Assembly: GCF_028858725.1 (NCBI RefSeq) | Contig: NC_084767.1 | Location: 21,343,895 to 21,407,894 of the forward strand | DNA from: Colius striatus | Taxonomy: Eukaryota; Chordata; Aves; Coliiformes; Coliidae | Reading direction: 5' to 3' | DNA: 64,000 bases | Part shown: piece by piece, positions 33,077 through 48,000 of the stretch | Layout of the letters: every line of letters starts with the position of its first letter | Numbering within the stretch: the stretch's first letter is position 1 | Made by a program: the position numbers and the translations under genes | The notes under the pieces: model-generated | What the model was told of the DNA's origin: nothing | Databases searched by the model: none | What the model saw: only the letters and a program-made list of their open reading frames with translations

Positions 33077-36000
33077 GTAGGTTGGGGCGGGCGAGGCGAG
33101 GGGAGAGCCCCGGGACGGGCCGCCTAGCCTGGCGTCACCCCCGCTTGCTGAGTCGCCACCTCGCCTCTGTTCGCAGATGCGGCCCCCGCAGCCCACGCCC
33201 GGCGGGCGCGGGGTGACAGCGTGGAGGGGCCGGGGGGGCCGTCGTCCGGCGAGCTGACGGCCATCCAGTGCAAGAACGTGCCGGACTACCTCAACGACAG
33301 GGCGGTGCTGGAGAAGCACTTTGGCCAGTTCGTGAAAGTCCGACGGATCATGACCAGGCACAACAAAAAGATGGCCATTATTCACTTTTTTGATCATGTG
33401 AGTGTTAGAAGCAGCCGATGCAGGAGCAGGCTTACATCCCAGTGCTTGGGATGGAAGAGATCTGCACCTCTATTTGGTGACACAATCTGTCGCTCACCTG
33501 AGGGAAAACTTTGTATATTGGGAGGGGTGAAAGAAGCATAGACAGCTGCACCTCCAACATGGGTTTGGCTGTCCTGTAGGCATCTGGCCCAAACACCCAG
33601 TGGATCTTCCCATTGGTTGTCTTGGCTGGCCCAAACCTGAATCATGTCTGCTGCTGTGTTCTGGCTTGGGCTTGGCAGTACCAAGGGTGAGATGAGCTCC
33701 TTGCAGGGTGACCTCGCTGGAAGGACTGCTGTCACATTGGTGCAGAGCCATGTTGAGGAGACAGCTCAGACACTGTTTTGTTTTCCCCTTTGTGCATAAA
33801 AACGCACCTTTTCTATCAAGCTTGGAGCTGACTGGAGTGAAAAGCAGCAGTTTCTGTGGAAACCTGCCTTGTCTTGCTGACAGCCTGTAGGTCTCAAGTG
33901 AGAGGTTAAAGGAATTTAATGGGAATTGGTTAATGTCTCTGTGGTAGCAATTGCATGGCACATTTGCTAGTAGCTTTTCATACTCTCATACCATGCTCTT
34001 TGGTTTTCTTTCAGGCCTCTGCAGTTCTTGCCAGGAAAAAAGCAAAGGAGCTGCACAAAGACATAGTCACATTTTGGCAAAAGAAGAAAACAAGTAAGCC
34101 TGTGTTTCTAGATACGATTACTGGGTGATATATAAATGGCGAAGCATGTCCTCTGCTCTTATTTCCATTGATACAGAGATAGTCTCCACAGTAGGATGCT
34201 AGCTGGACTGTTTGGTGTGCAAAGCTTCTGGAGGTTATTCTTTACAGAAGCCTACAAATACTTGTCCTGCATTTTATACGACATCCTGGCTGGCTCTGTC
34301 TGTGGCAAAGACAAATAGTGGCTGTGCATAGGAGGGGGAAAAAGATCAGCACAAAGCATGTAATTGCTTCCGGAATAATTTCTTGACCCGTGACTTGGGA
34401 ACGTGGGGAGCTGGAAGGGGTGTCTTAGCCCTTTGAGGTTTTTTCTCTTGTGAAGTTACTCAGTTGCTTCACTGAGCAACTGAGTGGTGTAAATGTCCCA
34501 CATCCTCAGTACTGTCCTCTGGTACTGATGAGGCTCAGTTGGAAATTATAGTGTTTCTTCTTTAAATTCTCTTGAGTTAATGCCACCTGCAACAGTGAAG
34601 TGCAAGGGGGGTTTTGCAAGAGAATTTGGAAACCATTCATGAAGCCACCCAAGAGGAATATGGTGATATTAACTTTGTGCTCCTACCTAACAGTACGGTG
34701 TTTCTTGGGGATGTAAGAAAACCTGATCTCAAATACCTCAGTGCCCACTTCAGAATATGGACTGGCTTGTGGACTTCCAGCTTTCAGGAAAGGGTCCTGA
34801 GAACTGAGTTAAGGAGTACCCTGTTACGGAGTTTGCTGTTCTGCCTATTGGCAATTACCTGCTGCTTGAACAAAAAAGAGAACAACCTACAGAGAACTAT
34901 ACTTAGAAATGAGAAACCTGGATTCTGTACCCTGATGGGGGTTAGGGCAAGAGGAGATGTGAATATTGGCTGCTCACCCCAGAGGCAAATACTGTCAAGT
35001 GTTTCCCTTGCTTTAGTTGTGAGTGCTGCTTGTTTTCCTCTGCAATTCTGGCCTGGGGATACACTTCAACTGTTGACACATGAAAGGGTTTGCCACAGCT
35101 TTGACAGTGGATTATATCCTAAACCTGAGAGAGCTTAAATTCCGATGGTGATCGATCTTCGTTTACTGGCAGTCTGCTGACCAGTTAATAGTTATTGCTG
35201 AAGGCTAATTTATTGAGAAATACTTGCTTTTTCTAGAACAGTGAAGATAACTAGCAGTTGGTAGATTTGTTTGATAGAGCTTCTAGTGTGAGTTGTCTGG
35301 GAGGTTTTGTACACATGTATAAAACGGTGTCTCTTGTTTTTTTTGTTTAAAAGAAAACTGTTAGAAAAGAAAACTTAAACAGTTCATTGTCACCCACGTG
35401 GGGGGAAAAAAGGTTTTTCCTTAAAATATTTGACAAGTACCTGACTTCACGTTTACATGTCTTTTCAGGTCCAGCAAAAAGAGAATTTTCATCTAAGGAG
35501 AAGAAAGCAGGGGATGATGAGGGACGGCCAAGCAGCGAAGAGCAGAACTATCAGCATTCCCCACTTCGAAAACCTTTAATAAGATCCTCTGCTGGCAGTG
35601 GTGTGACTGGTAAAAGGTACCTCTGCTCCTCTGGGCATCTGTCTGGCAGGAAGCAGGGTGCATGGGGAAAAAGGATGATCCAGCGTGTGCTAAGGAGCTG
35701 TGCTGGTGTCAGGGTGTGCTTTCCTCCCCTCCGCTGCTTTGGCAGGATTGCAAGCTTGCTGATCTCACGCTTTTTTGGAAGGAGACTTCTAGCTGCTTTG
35801 TAGAGCCTCTTACCTTGCTCTGCCTGGTCTTTTTGGAGTGTTTTGTTCTTCACAGCATGAGCAACACTGCCTGAAAGTGAGGTGTTAAGTGAGCAAAACA
35901 GTGCAAAGCCAACTAGGCCCAGGCAACCTTGGCACTGTTCTGTGAGTAGTTTCTTAGAATCGTAGAACCCTTTTGGTTGGAAAAGATTTTTAAGATTGAG

Positions 36001-39000
36001 TCCAACCACTAACCCAACACTAAACTATGTCCCTCAGCACCTCAGCTACACAGCTTTTCAGTATCTCCAGGGATGGAAACTCCACCACCTCCCTGAGCAG
36101 CTTATGCCAGTGTCTAACAACCCTCTCTGGGGAAAAAGTTCTTCCTTAACTCCAATCTAGACCTCCCCTGGAGCAACTTGAGGCCATTTTTTCTTGTCCT
36201 GTTGTTTGTTACTTTGTAGAAGAGACTGACTGCCTTCATTGTAGGCAGTTGCAGTTCTGTGGAATGAGAATCCCATTTTCAAAGTAACTGGTGAACTTGG
36301 ATCATCTTGTCTCTTTCCAAGTGAATGGGGTTTGTCCAGGAACTTTCCTGTTCGTGGTGAGGTTGTCCTTGTTTTGTGGTACCCTCACTGTGTGTCTAGT
36401 TTGTCAAAAGTCATTTGGTATGCATAGTCACAGAATTATAAAATTTGAACTGTGCTGTGAAGGAATGAACCTTCCTTGATTTGAAAAGTTTGTATTTGGG
36501 CCCTGGAAAATTTTTTCATACTCTGTTGCTATAGGAAGCATTTTCACGTTTTTCACACCAAACAGCAAGCTAGTTCCTGGCTTAAAATGCAAACCGCTGT
36601 GCCATAGCCGTGCAAAAATGTTGCAACAAGCCATCTGGTTCCGTCTGCTCCAAGGCAGCCTGAGTAATCCCTTTTCTGTTCTACAAAACTTGAGCCTTCA
36701 CCATCAGGAGCAATTGGCAGTGATGCTGAGGCAGCACTGAGGATTTAACCAGAGGAGCTCCCCATGCCACTGTGAGCTCATAACAACCCCAGTGCATCAG
36801 TACGTGCTTCCTTTGATGTGCTACTTCGTGAGCAAAATATTCTTCTAAACAGAGATGTTGATGTCCTAAAGAATGGTGACCTTGTTCAGGCCAGGGCACG
36901 CATTGGTGTGTGACTGATAAAAACCTTCTTGTTTTAGTTCTCCAGCAAAGAAGCCTGGTCTCCGAAAGGTGCTGCAGTTGGAGGCAGATATGTTTGATTC
37001 CAGTGCTGAAGTGCAGAGCTCGGAGGCCCTGGGAGCTTCATTGTCATCTCTCAGTAATCTGGTAGGAGTAGTGGCTGAGACATCTGAAGAAAGATACCGT
37101 CTTTTGGACCAAAGAGACAAAATCATGCGACAAGGTAACCACAGGAGTTAATGACTGCAATGTTTCCTCTGCTGGAAAGAAATCAGTGTTTGGGGTCTGT
37201 TGCGAAACTGTTGTGATATTATGGACATGTCTTTAAAGGGAAAGTTTAATGTGGAGCAGTCTGCAAGATACTCTTTTGTCATACATATGTATGACATACC
37301 TTCTTGCAGAACATGCTAAAATCTGTTCTGCTTGTTGTACATGCCTATTTCTTGTGGAAAGTAAATAGCAGACTTCATCTTCTGTGAAGAAGGCCGTGTA
37401 GGGAGACATATATCCTTGCAGGCTCTTTGAAGAGTTGCCCAAACCCTAAACTCGAGCTGCTACACAGCTGATAATTATTTCAAGAAATGGCCCTTTGTTT
37501 TGCAGTGCTTGGTTGTAAACCCTTCCATCCCATTCCTGCCATCTCAGAGCTGACCCAAGACCTTATTTTTAATACTGAATAGTTTCTCTTTCACTCTGTG
37601 GAATTGTGAAATTGCCAGTGCAAGGACACAAAAGATTGATTTAGAGGTTTCAGTCTTTCAGCAAAATAGATGGGATGGTGGGAGAAGCTTCTTCAAAGGA
37701 AGGGTTCAGCCCTGGGACAGGCCCCAGAGTGGGAGAATGCTGTCCTTGTGGTTTTCCCACTGCAGCAAGGCATGGGCACAGCTTTGTCCTTAGTATTGGT
37801 AGAATGGGAATCTCCTAGAGACCTTCTCTCGCCAGCTTTTTTTGTGAACTGTTGCCCTAGCTGTGTACTTCTTGACATCCATCTGTTGACCAACTGGCAG
37901 GCTTCAGCTGGGGCATCTGCCTTGCTTAGGACTGCACTGGCACATCAGGGTAACAGTTTGTCTCAAAGACAAAACCGAGAGATGCCGAGAGTTTGTTTAA
38001 TTTTGTTGGTTTATTTTTTGTTTTAGCTCGGATAAAAAGGACTGATCTTGGCAAGGCAAAAACTGTTGTTGGCACTTGCCCAGACATGTGTCCTGAAAAG
38101 GAGCGCTACATGAGGGAGACAAGAAACCAGCTCAGTGTCTTTGAATTGCTCTTAGGATCTGACAAGGTATGAGCCCTCTGTGTGCAGGGGTTTGTTTTTT
38201 CCCAGGATGTTTGTTTAATTGCTGCTTATGTAAAGCTGTTGGTGCTGTTTAGTTGATTGCAGGGTTAATTTTGGTGGAAAAATTCCAGAGGCCATTTTGT
38301 TAATGTCTTTCAGTTTCCTGTTGTAAAAAAAGAAGGGTAGATTTTTCACTCTTAAGTCATTTATTTAGCTACAGACAGGCTTGTAGAACTATAGGTCTAA
38401 AACTACAGAATAGCAGTACTCATCACCTTGAAGGTTATGAGTTTTAGACAAACACTTAGGATTCTGACATAAAGAAAATCGTATTCGCTATCGTAGTGGA
38501 GTGGATGTGGGCTGTTAGTGTGATCAGTGGAGAAACTCCTTTTAATGGTCTGCTCACTACTAAAGTAAGGACGTGGATGGGCTGAAACCCTTTCTGCTTC
38601 TGGAAAGTTGACCATACTACTTGGACTTCTGACTCTTCTCCACACCTTGCAGGTAGATCATGCGACAGCCATCAAGGAATACAGCAGGTCTTCAGCAGAT
38701 CAGGAGGAACCTTTGCCCCATGAACTGAGGCCCTCTGAGGTGTTGAGCATGACCATGGACTATTTAGTGACAAATATTATGGATCAAGGGGAAGGAAACT
38801 ACCGAGAATGGTATGACTTTGTCTGGAACAGAACTCGTGGAATAAGAAAGGTAAGCACTGATCGATGGACGTGTTTGATGGTGGAAGGCCAAAGATCACT
38901 TAATGCTGTGAAAAGGGAAGCAAAAAGCAGTAGTAATTGCAGAGTGACTCTAAGCACCATTGAAATGAGTTTTCCAAAGATAGTGCTAGATGGTCTGTAC

Positions 39001-42000
39001 TCTTCAACTGCAGTTTAAAACTATGTGCAATGCTTTATTACCCTGGTCAGGATATAACCCAGCAACATCTCTGCAACCCACTGATGGTGTCTCTGATTGA
39101 GAAGTGCACTCGCTTTCACATCCATTGCGCTCACCACTTGTGTGAAGAGCCCATGTCCTCCTTCGATGCCAAAATCAACAATGAGAACATGACTAAATGC
39201 CTGCAGAGCTTGAAGGAGATGTATCAGGACCTGGCTAACAAGGGGATTTACTGCAAGAGTGAAGCAGAGTTCAGAGGTTATAATGTCTTGCTGAATCTCA
39301 ACAAAGGTGATATTCTCAGGTGAGAACAACAGATATCACTTGTTTTCTCTCTTTGCCTCAGAGAAGAATTAAGATTAGGGGTTAAGTCCAGACAAATCAG
39401 AATGGGATTCAAGAATGGAAAGTGTCTGTAGTAATGTTTTATTTGAATTTTGTGAAAAGATCATTTTAACAAGTTTTTGGTTTTCTAAGAAAAAAAAAAT
39501 CTCTATCTCCTTGAATAACTCACTGGAGCTTCTGGTGGTAGTAAAAAACCCCAACCGACCAAAAAAAATAGATAAGTCTTTACCTTTCTCAGTCAAGAAG
39601 ATTTTTCTTTCCTCCTAAAGTGGTATCCAAGCGTCACTGCTGTATCTGCTCTGGGACTGAGGAAAGACTGTTTTGTGGGCAGAGTCATGCTTTTCTGGTC
39701 ATCTCTTAACTGCCTTCCTCTCCAGATGTTAGAGTGATGTACTAAAATAATAACATGCTGATTATGCAAGCAGCATTAGAAGTTTATTAATCAGTAAATA
39801 ATACTGTGAATTTAATTCCCAGCCGTTTGTTTTTGACAGCAGTTGCATGTCTTGTATAAAGCCCTTAACTCCTTTTTGTTCTAGGTTGCTTTTGAATTGT
39901 GGTTGTCAGTACAGAAGTGAAAGGTTTGTCTCTCTTTTTTTCCCCACAGGGAAGTACAGCAGTTTCATCCAGAGGTTCGAAACTCTCCTGAAGTTAGATT
40001 TGCAGTTCAAGCTTTTGCTGCATTAAATAGCAACAACTTTGTGAGGTTTTTCAAGCTAGTGCGAGAAGCTTCCTACCTGAATGCCTGTATCTTACACTGT
40101 TATTTCAGTCAGGTGAGAAAAAGGGAGAGAGGGAAGTTTTTAAACTGTTAATTGGTAAAACAGTCTGCTATTTTGGGGGGAGAATCTTCTTAGCAGACAG
40201 CTAGGTAGATGTTTAGCCTTAAAAATAGTCTTACTCTTGCTTCTTCAGAAGTGTGTAAAAACATGTCAAGAGAATTTTGCCATGATATAAAAACCAAATA
40301 GTAAAATACTCTTTCTCAGCACTTTTTCTCCCCATAACTGTCTATAAATACATATTGCTTCCTCTGGAAAAAAATTGGGAAGCAGAGAAGCAGGCCTGAG
40401 ATTTTATTTTAGAGGAAGTACTGACCCATGCTTTCAGAAGGTCTCACAAGCCTTTTCATCTGCCCAAGAGTCACAGAGGAATTTGCTCAAACAGAATCAA
40501 AGAGGAGCGGGGATGTAGAGAGCAAGTGGTTGATGATGTTCTGCAAGGAAGGGCAGAGTCCTGCCCCTGGGGAGGAACAACCCAATACACCAGTACAGGC
40601 TGGGAGTGACCTGCTGGAGAGTAGCTCTGTGGAGAGGGACCTGGGAGTTCTGGTGGACAGTAAACTAAACATGAGCCAGCAATGTGCCCTCGTGGCTGAG
40701 AAGGCCAATGGCATTTTGGGAGCATCAAGAAGTGTGTGGCCTGTAGGTCAAGGAAGGTTCTCCTCCTGCTGTCTTCTGCACTGATAAGGTAACATCTGGA
40801 GTCCTGTGTCAAGTTCTGGGCTCCCCAGTTCAAGGGACATGGGGAGCTTGTGGAGAGAGTCCAGCAAAGGATTACCAAGATTATGAGCAGACTGGAACAT
40901 CTCTTTGACTGGGACAGGCTGCAGGTCTTGGAGCTGTTTAGCCTGGAGAAGGCTGAATGATTGGGTGGGGGGGGAGGGACACCTTATCAGTGCTTATCAA
41001 TACCTAAAGGGTGGGGTGTTGAGAGGATGGGGCCAGACTTTTGTTCTGTAGTGGACAGGACAAGGGGTAACAGGCACAAGCTGGAACACAGGAAATTCCC
41101 CTGGAACACGAGGAGGAACTTCTTTGCTGTTCATGTGAAGGGACCCTGGCACAGGCTGCCCAGGGAGGGTGTGGAGTCTCCTCTGGAGGTTTCCAAACCC
41201 AACTGGATGTATTTGTGTGACCTGATTGAGATGAACCTGCTTTAGCAGGGGGTTGGGCTGGATGATGTCTAGAGGTCCCTTCTAACCACCTATTGTGGGA
41301 TTCTATGAAATGCATAGTGTAAAAAGAATACTAGATCTGAGTAGGTGTTTGTGAGGATGTTTCATGACAAAGTACTGGTTTCTTTTAAACGTGGGGATCT
41401 TTAACTTAGAGGTTAAGTGTCTTTTTTTTTAAATTCTATCTTCCCCAAGATTCGCAAAGATGCTCTCAAATGTCTCAATGTTGCCTACACTGTGAGCACT
41501 CAGCGCTGCACGGTGTTTCCCTTGGATCACCTGGTCCGCATGCTGCTCTTCAAAGACTCTGAGGAGGCCGCCGACTTCATAAGTTACTACGGTCTGAGCG
41601 TGTCTGACGGGTAAGTGCATGGGTGCTTCTGCCCTCGGGCACCTCCTGGGCTTTGACCCGTAGTAGGTGAGGCCTTGATGGGGATGGATGGGCTGCTCCT
41701 CTGATTGGCAACTAGAAAAAGAATGGGTGAAGGGCAGGGGCTGGGATGGTAAGCAAAGCATGAGGACAGTGATGGCTGCAGACTCAAATAATCTGTTCTG
41801 GTTTGATTGCTGTTACAATTAAAAGGTATTTAACTTTTTCATCTTTCCTCAAGAAATTAGATTTATGTCCCTGTAACTACAGTGACTCCCCACAATAGCT
41901 TTTCTTGGACTTTACATCTTTTGTTGCTTGCCTTGGTAAGGTGACGTGAGGTTTCAAGGTTAAAAAACTTTCAGCTTTCTGGAAGATGGGGAAGAATGGG

Positions 42001-45000
42001 CAGAACATTTCCCCCAAAGAAGAGATGATATTTTGAGCATGGTCTATTGGAGTCCAGAAGCTTAGAATCATAGTAATTTCTGTTGGAAAAGACCTTTCAG
42101 ATCATCGAGTCCAACCACTGACCTCACACTACTAAGCCCATCACTAAACCATGTCCCTTGGCTACACAGCTTTTCATTAGACAGATGGGGACTCCACCAC
42201 TTCCCTGGGCAACCTATGCCAGTGTGTAACAACCCTCTCAGTGAAGAAAGAGACACTGCAGATGACCCAGTAGAGAAGAAGTAAATATAATCCATCTTAG
42301 ACTCTCATCTTGCAGCTTATTAGGAAAGGAAGATGCAATCCTTCTCAGGGAAGTGGACACATGAGAATGGTGACACGTGCAGGATGTGATGAAGCTGAGC
42401 AGTGCAAAGCAGGTTTTGGAGGAAGTTGGAGACCAACAGTTTGCAGACAAGTATCTGCCATGGGAATAGACACAATGCATGGTGTGTCTATAGAGACTGG
42501 CAATCTCCAGGGACTGGAGAAGGTGAAATGCTTGATCAGGGCAGTTAGTGCCCTTTTTCCTATTAACATTCCAAGGGAATAAATGAGCCAGGCTACAGTT
42601 GCCGAGATGGGAAGGAGGCTGCAGCTTTTAGAATGCTGTCATGGGGGACATCGCCTAGGTACCGTGTGCAGGTGGATAATGGTAAATGGAAGAAAAGGCA
42701 GAATAGTCTACAGGGGTGCCCAGAGTTGTGAGTGCATCTTGTGCTCTGTGAGGAGAGTGCTTGCTGCCCTTCTGGCTCTGGTTCTGGCCAGAGATCAAGA
42801 TCCATGCATAGGGAGTAATCATGAGTTTCCACTGTGTGTCTCACTTTATCTTGCTAAGCTGTCCACCTGAAAAGCTGTAGGTTACTGGAGCTTTGAGACT
42901 GTGTTCTGTTTTTCCCCAGTGCCTATGTGGAGCTGAACCGCTCAGCTTTCCTGGAGCCAGATGGATTGCCCAAGCCACATAAGTCCATATTTGTCAGCCA
43001 GAAGCTAACCATCTCGGTTGGGGAAGTTGTCAATGGTGGGCCCCTGCCCTCTGTGCCTCACCACGTGCCTGTGTCCAGCTTCAACGGACAGAACAAGTAC
43101 ACAGGTGGAAGCACTGCTGTGGATCAAGCTGGTAGCTGCCAAAAATCCAGCATGGAAGCAACAGGTAAGAGCAAACATGTATTTGGGGGCTGCTCAGGAA
43201 TGTGCTGCTGGGTCAACTCTGCGAGTAGGTTTATGTTACAAAGCAGAAGCTCTTTTTGACTCACGTAGGATGAAACTGGATGGAAATTTGGATGCAGTGA
43301 AAGCATGTTTTAACTTCAACCTGATTGGTTAGAATCTGTTGCTTGGCACAGGAAATGAGGTTGCAGATGAGCACAACTCTGCCAGTGTGGGCCAAATAAC
43401 TGGATGTTGGACTGCTTCAGGCAGCAGCCAACTGCGCTTCACAGTGTGCAGATTTTGAATTGCAGCTGTTGGTTTGTACTGTGTGTGTAACCATGTTGTT
43501 TTGCATAGTAGCTGAACCTGTGCTGGTTTTGTTTGTGGTGGAAGTACAGACGCTTTGCCTTTATTCAAGAGCTGTGTGTAGGTGCTCAGTGTACTTGAAT
43601 TCAAACAGCTTTCTTGGAAATGTGTGTTCTTGTCATTGCACATTACTTCTAATACTGCTAACATTTCCTATAAAATATTCATAAGCGTAAATGAGTCTTT
43701 ATGATCTATTTTTAACTTGGCAGGCAGCAAGCCTCTGTTATGGACTTGTTTAATGACCTGGTGACATTTCAGATATGCCAGCTTTCAAAGCTAGCTTTGC
43801 TTCTATTTTTGACTGCCCTGGTTTCCTTCATTTTCTCTTCTCTCCTCCCCAGAAGGAAGAGCGGAAAGCAAAGGTGTGGATTTAGATGCTGCTGCTGTAA
43901 GAGCCCAGCCCCTCACTCACCTCCTGCCCTCGCTACTACCTCGTCAGCTTACGCCTGTGCTGTCTGCTGCACAGGCAGTCTCCCAACCTGCTGGGCAACC
44001 TGAGCCTCTCTCTACAAAGCCTCAGCCCATCTACACAGACACAGTAAGGAAATTAAAACCCATCATCACATATTTAAGAAAGATCTGTGTTAACAGAGTT
44101 CTTGGGTCATTGTAGTTTTCCAGAATTTGCATGTAGAGTCCAAAGGAGACACTCGCTGCCTCAGTGCTTTGGATGCTTTGAGTAGTTCTTTCCTTGGACT
44201 GTTCTGACAAGAGAAAGCCTTGAGTGATGTCAGATGCAAGCCTGAATTGCCAGTGGCTGCTCAGACTCCTTCATGGGACAAACAGTCCCATCTGCTCAGC
44301 ATTTACTTGAGAAACCTCTAAGGAGACAGCCAGAAAATGATAGATAACAGTCATTGTCTGACTCAGTAGGTAAACTGTGCTTTAGTGAATATTGTTGAGC
44401 TATTTCTTAATAGCGTGTATCTCAAATGAGAGATGACACAGTTTCTTCTTGTGGATGTGACTGTTAATGTTGAGTCTTGAATGTGTGCCCTGTGTATCTG
44501 TGCTGTTCCCCCTTTTCTCCATCCCACATGTTAGATGTGTTGTAAAGCTGAACCCACCTCACAGGGTCTCGCTTTCCAAGGCATCGCTGCCATATTCTAC
44601 CCGAATGTGGCTACATTTCAGTGAAGATTGGACCTGGTCATTTGGAATGAAGTCAGCTAGACTGAGAGAAACTCTCCAGCGAGGAAATAGGAATGTCTCA
44701 GAAAATTCACTTTTCTTAGCTATGATTTCCTAACTCAAAGCCTGTATTTGATACAGAAAGCTGCTTTGCTTTCTGAGTGGACGTTAAACCACCATATCAA
44801 ACCACCACTTTTAAATAGTCTAAAGTTTCCAGGCTCTTGTGTTTGATTAAGGTATCTAAGTTTGTAAGTAGAAATACAGGTGACATTGCAAATTAGTCAG
44901 TTAAACAAGGCTGAAAGGCCTTGCTCCCACTTCAAATGTGGGCAGGGCTATGTCTCGCTTCAGCTGGCTTCTTCACTGTGTTGCAGGACATCGCCGAGGT

Positions 45001-48000
45001 GGTGGACGGGCTTGTGCAGGACGTCCTCAAAGGAGAGTGTAGAGAAGTTGGCAGAGCAGGAGCAGATTACGTCACTGCTGCCATCTGGTAAAGAGCTTTT
45101 ATTGCTGGTATTCTTGGAGCCTGTCCTCGGGGCAGCAGCTTGCCCCAGCAGCACAATGGGTGAAGATCATAAACCTGAGCAAGGCAAGGACTGTAGTGGA
45201 GGTGGTATTGTTGACGCAGTGGAGGGCAGACCTTTCTTCAGATGTCTGCCACCTGTTACACACCAGCTGGCCTCACTGCAGACCTTCATAAACTTTGCTT
45301 GCATCACACCCACACTGCTGCCACAAGAAGCATGTGTAATGGAAGGGAAGGTGATTGATGGGGGACGAGAGGAGTGCATGCAGAACTGGCTGCTGCTCTG
45401 CTTCAAATGCTGCTTCCTCTCCAAGGCAGTCAGTGGAGTTGTAGATATGCGACCAAAGCAGTGTTATTAACATGCCTATGTTTTGGCTATTGCTGCAAAG
45501 CACTGGGTCAAGGCCTGCCTTGTTTCCTACCCTGTGCCCCTGTGGGTAGGTTGTGAGGGGACACGGCTGGGACAGCTGACCCAGGCTGGCCAAAGTCCAT
45601 ACCCTCTAATGTGATGGTCAGCTTAAAACTGAGCTAGAGGTGGGGTTTTTGGGCTTCCAAGGTGGCAATAGGTTGGAGGTGATCAGAGCAGTGGCCCGCA
45701 TGTGGGAAGCAGTGACTGGCTGCCTTTGCTTTGCATGTGGGTTTGTTTTTTTTCCCTTCATTTAGTACAGTGTCTTCATCTGTGAGTCTTCTGGCTTTTA
45801 TTCTTCCTGTTTTCTCCTCTGTCTTAATGGGGGGAGTGAGCCAGTAGCAGTGTGGATGCTTGGCTGATGTCCAGAGTCATCCCACTGCCACGGAGTAAAG
45901 ATATGCTTCAGAAATGCAGAGATATAGGGCTTTGAATTAAAACTTCTTGGCATTGAAAAGAGAATTGTTTGTGCACAGCACCTCGGAGGCCACTGTGGAG
46001 GAACTTGTGACTGAAGTGATGGGGGAGATCCTCAGGCGAGTGTCTGGAAGCGTGCTGAGCACAGAGAGGGAGCGTGTCAAAGAGGAGAGGCGCAGAGTGG
46101 AGGAAGAGAGGTGAGTCGCTCCTTTGGCTATGGAGCAGGGTGGGCTGTCCCCACCTCAGTGTGGGGCAGGGTGGGATGTAACACCATAGCTGGTGCCACC
46201 CTGAGTCCATGCACGTGTACCCAGGCCCTGTGTCTTTCTGCCATGCTGGTGGCACTCGGTGTGCCTCAGCTTGAGCTGCACTGGACAATCTGTCCCTTCC
46301 ACTGTCTCAGCTGATCTCCTAGTTGGTGTTTTGGTGACCTCACAGATCCACTTGGAAAATGGTGGGTGGAAATTTTGGGAACTTTTATGCACTCAGAGCT
46401 TACAGAGAGGGGAATATGTCGTAGTCCTGGTGTACACGGGAGCTTTTCCTTTTCAGCAAGCTATTTGTCTGTAGCTTGCTGGGATAGGAATAAAACAATC
46501 CCATTGTGTGTTTGAGGGAAGCCTGGCTCCATGCAAAGCTGCTCATCTTTAGAGAGAGAACCCAGCTAGTGGGAACTGTTTTGGGTCAATTAACCGTCCA
46601 ACACTGCATATAGTGCTTGTGTAACAAAGTGGCAGGTTTTCCAGGGTAAATCTCTTCACTTGTGTAAATCTTGCTGCTTGTGTCGTGCTGCTTGTGTAAA
46701 CCTTTCCTCTATCCTTCCAGGCAAAAGCAGGAAAGAGAGCAGTTAATCAAACAGTTGAGCCAGTTGGTGGGTATGGAGTTAATGGAAGAAGTAATAAAGG
46801 AGAGCATTCAAGAAGCTTCAGAGAATGAGTTAAAGTATGTACACAATCTTGTGTGTTATACTTTGCTGTAGAATGCTTTCCTAAGGGTATGGGTTTGTCA
46901 GGGAGTGGTGGGTTTCTTGCTTGGCCTTCTCTGAGGTAACTGTCAATGAGCTGCTTTAAAGAAGGGGAAAAGGTACCTGATTGTACAGGGGCTGCCAGTG
47001 CAGTCACACTGCTGGGCAGTCGTGGCCCTCAAGGGTGGAGTGGGTAGAGGCTTCCTCGAGGACAGGGCTGCCCTTGTGCATATTCTGAGTCCCTTATGGC
47101 TCAGCTGTGAGCTCGCTCTTTGGAAGCCTGTGATCAGTATAAAACTTGAATGACTTCCAATCAATTACAGGTCTGATTCAGAAGGGCTGTAAAGTGCAGA
47201 AGTGTGGAAAATCCCTCCCCTTTGCTAAATGTGATGATCTTCCCTGTGCACACCTCAACTAGTTGTGCTGGTGTTTACTGCACTTCACCATAGGTCTTGG
47301 TTTCTCTTTTTGAACCAGACATGCTATAGAGAGAGACCGCCAAGCACGGATTGCCCGCTGCTCAGAGGAAGTCTGTGGCCATGTCATGGACCTCTTCCTG
47401 GAGGAGGAGATTTTCCAGATTGCCAAGGAAACCCTGCAGGAACTCCAGTGCTTCTGCAAATACTTGCAGCGGTGAGTTTCCACCCTGTGGTGCAACTACT
47501 TTTCTTAAGGAGCATTGGCACAGGGTGGTGAACAGAGTTTGAACTACAGCTGTCTGGTTGCCTTCTTTTTCAGACAGTGTTTGCTGTCAGGTTGTCCCCA
47601 CTGTAAGGGTAGATACAGTCTTACTACTAGCCTCTGGTGAGTTGTTCACTGTATGGGGGTAGGGGAGCACACCTCATCGGTCAGGTAACGAGCTTGTAGG
47701 AGACTCCAGCATAATTCTGTCTGAACTTTCTCACACCACCGGGCATCCTCTCTCAGACACCTGTTTCCTGTATATGCAGGAGGTGTTCAGGGGCTCCAGG
47801 GCAGAGGTTGGTTTCTGTGCTGTGCTGTCCCAGGGTTGTCAGGTTGAGGCACATTTCAAGTGGCATTTATCACTGCTACAGAGGATGCAGCTGGCTGGTC
47901 TCTCTTCTGTGGAGCACCTTCCCTTGCAGAGTTCTTTCTGTCCTGAAATCAAGTTCATGTGTCTCTTCAGGGTGTGTGTAAATAGCCTTTGGTGCAGTAG

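Larger units (their letters stand above)
30440..33250. promoter_or_regulatory. CpG island spanning POFUT2, YBEY and MCM3AP 5' ends
   Basis: GC content and CpG density rise abruptly and stay high over POFUT2 exon 1, much of YBEY, the shared YBEY/MCM3AP promoter and MCM3AP exon 1, with a relatively poorer dip near 30950-31250. Edges are judged by eye. Such an island marks constitutive promoters and fits three housekeeping-type genes. Confidence 0.8.
36938..43164 (+). other. MCM3AP: MCM3AP exons 5-11: SAC3/GANP domain
   Basis: Exons 36938-37134, 38027-38166, 38653-38850, 39051-39319, 39950-40112, 41450-41610 and 42920-43164. These carry the best-conserved part of the protein: [80 protein letters not shown] and [19 protein letters not shown]. 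In TREX-2 this helical region and winged-helix fold bind PCID2 and DSS1 and contact RNA. Exon 10 uses an AAG acceptor. Introns 9 and 10 carry CR1 fragments. Confidence 0.96.

Noticed and set aside
31476-33216. Very long open frames on both strands (up to ~466 codons) rich in Arg/Gly or Pro/Ala
   Set aside because: They run through the 44-bp C/G repeat, which has few stops in any frame, and through shadows of YBEY exon 1 and MCM3AP exon 1. Only the frames matching YBEY and GANP are real.
44880-45470. Plus-strand frame of 196 codons overlapping MCM3AP exon 13
   Set aside because: Wrong frame relative to the GANP exon and open only by chance; phase and human similarity support exon 44987-45087.
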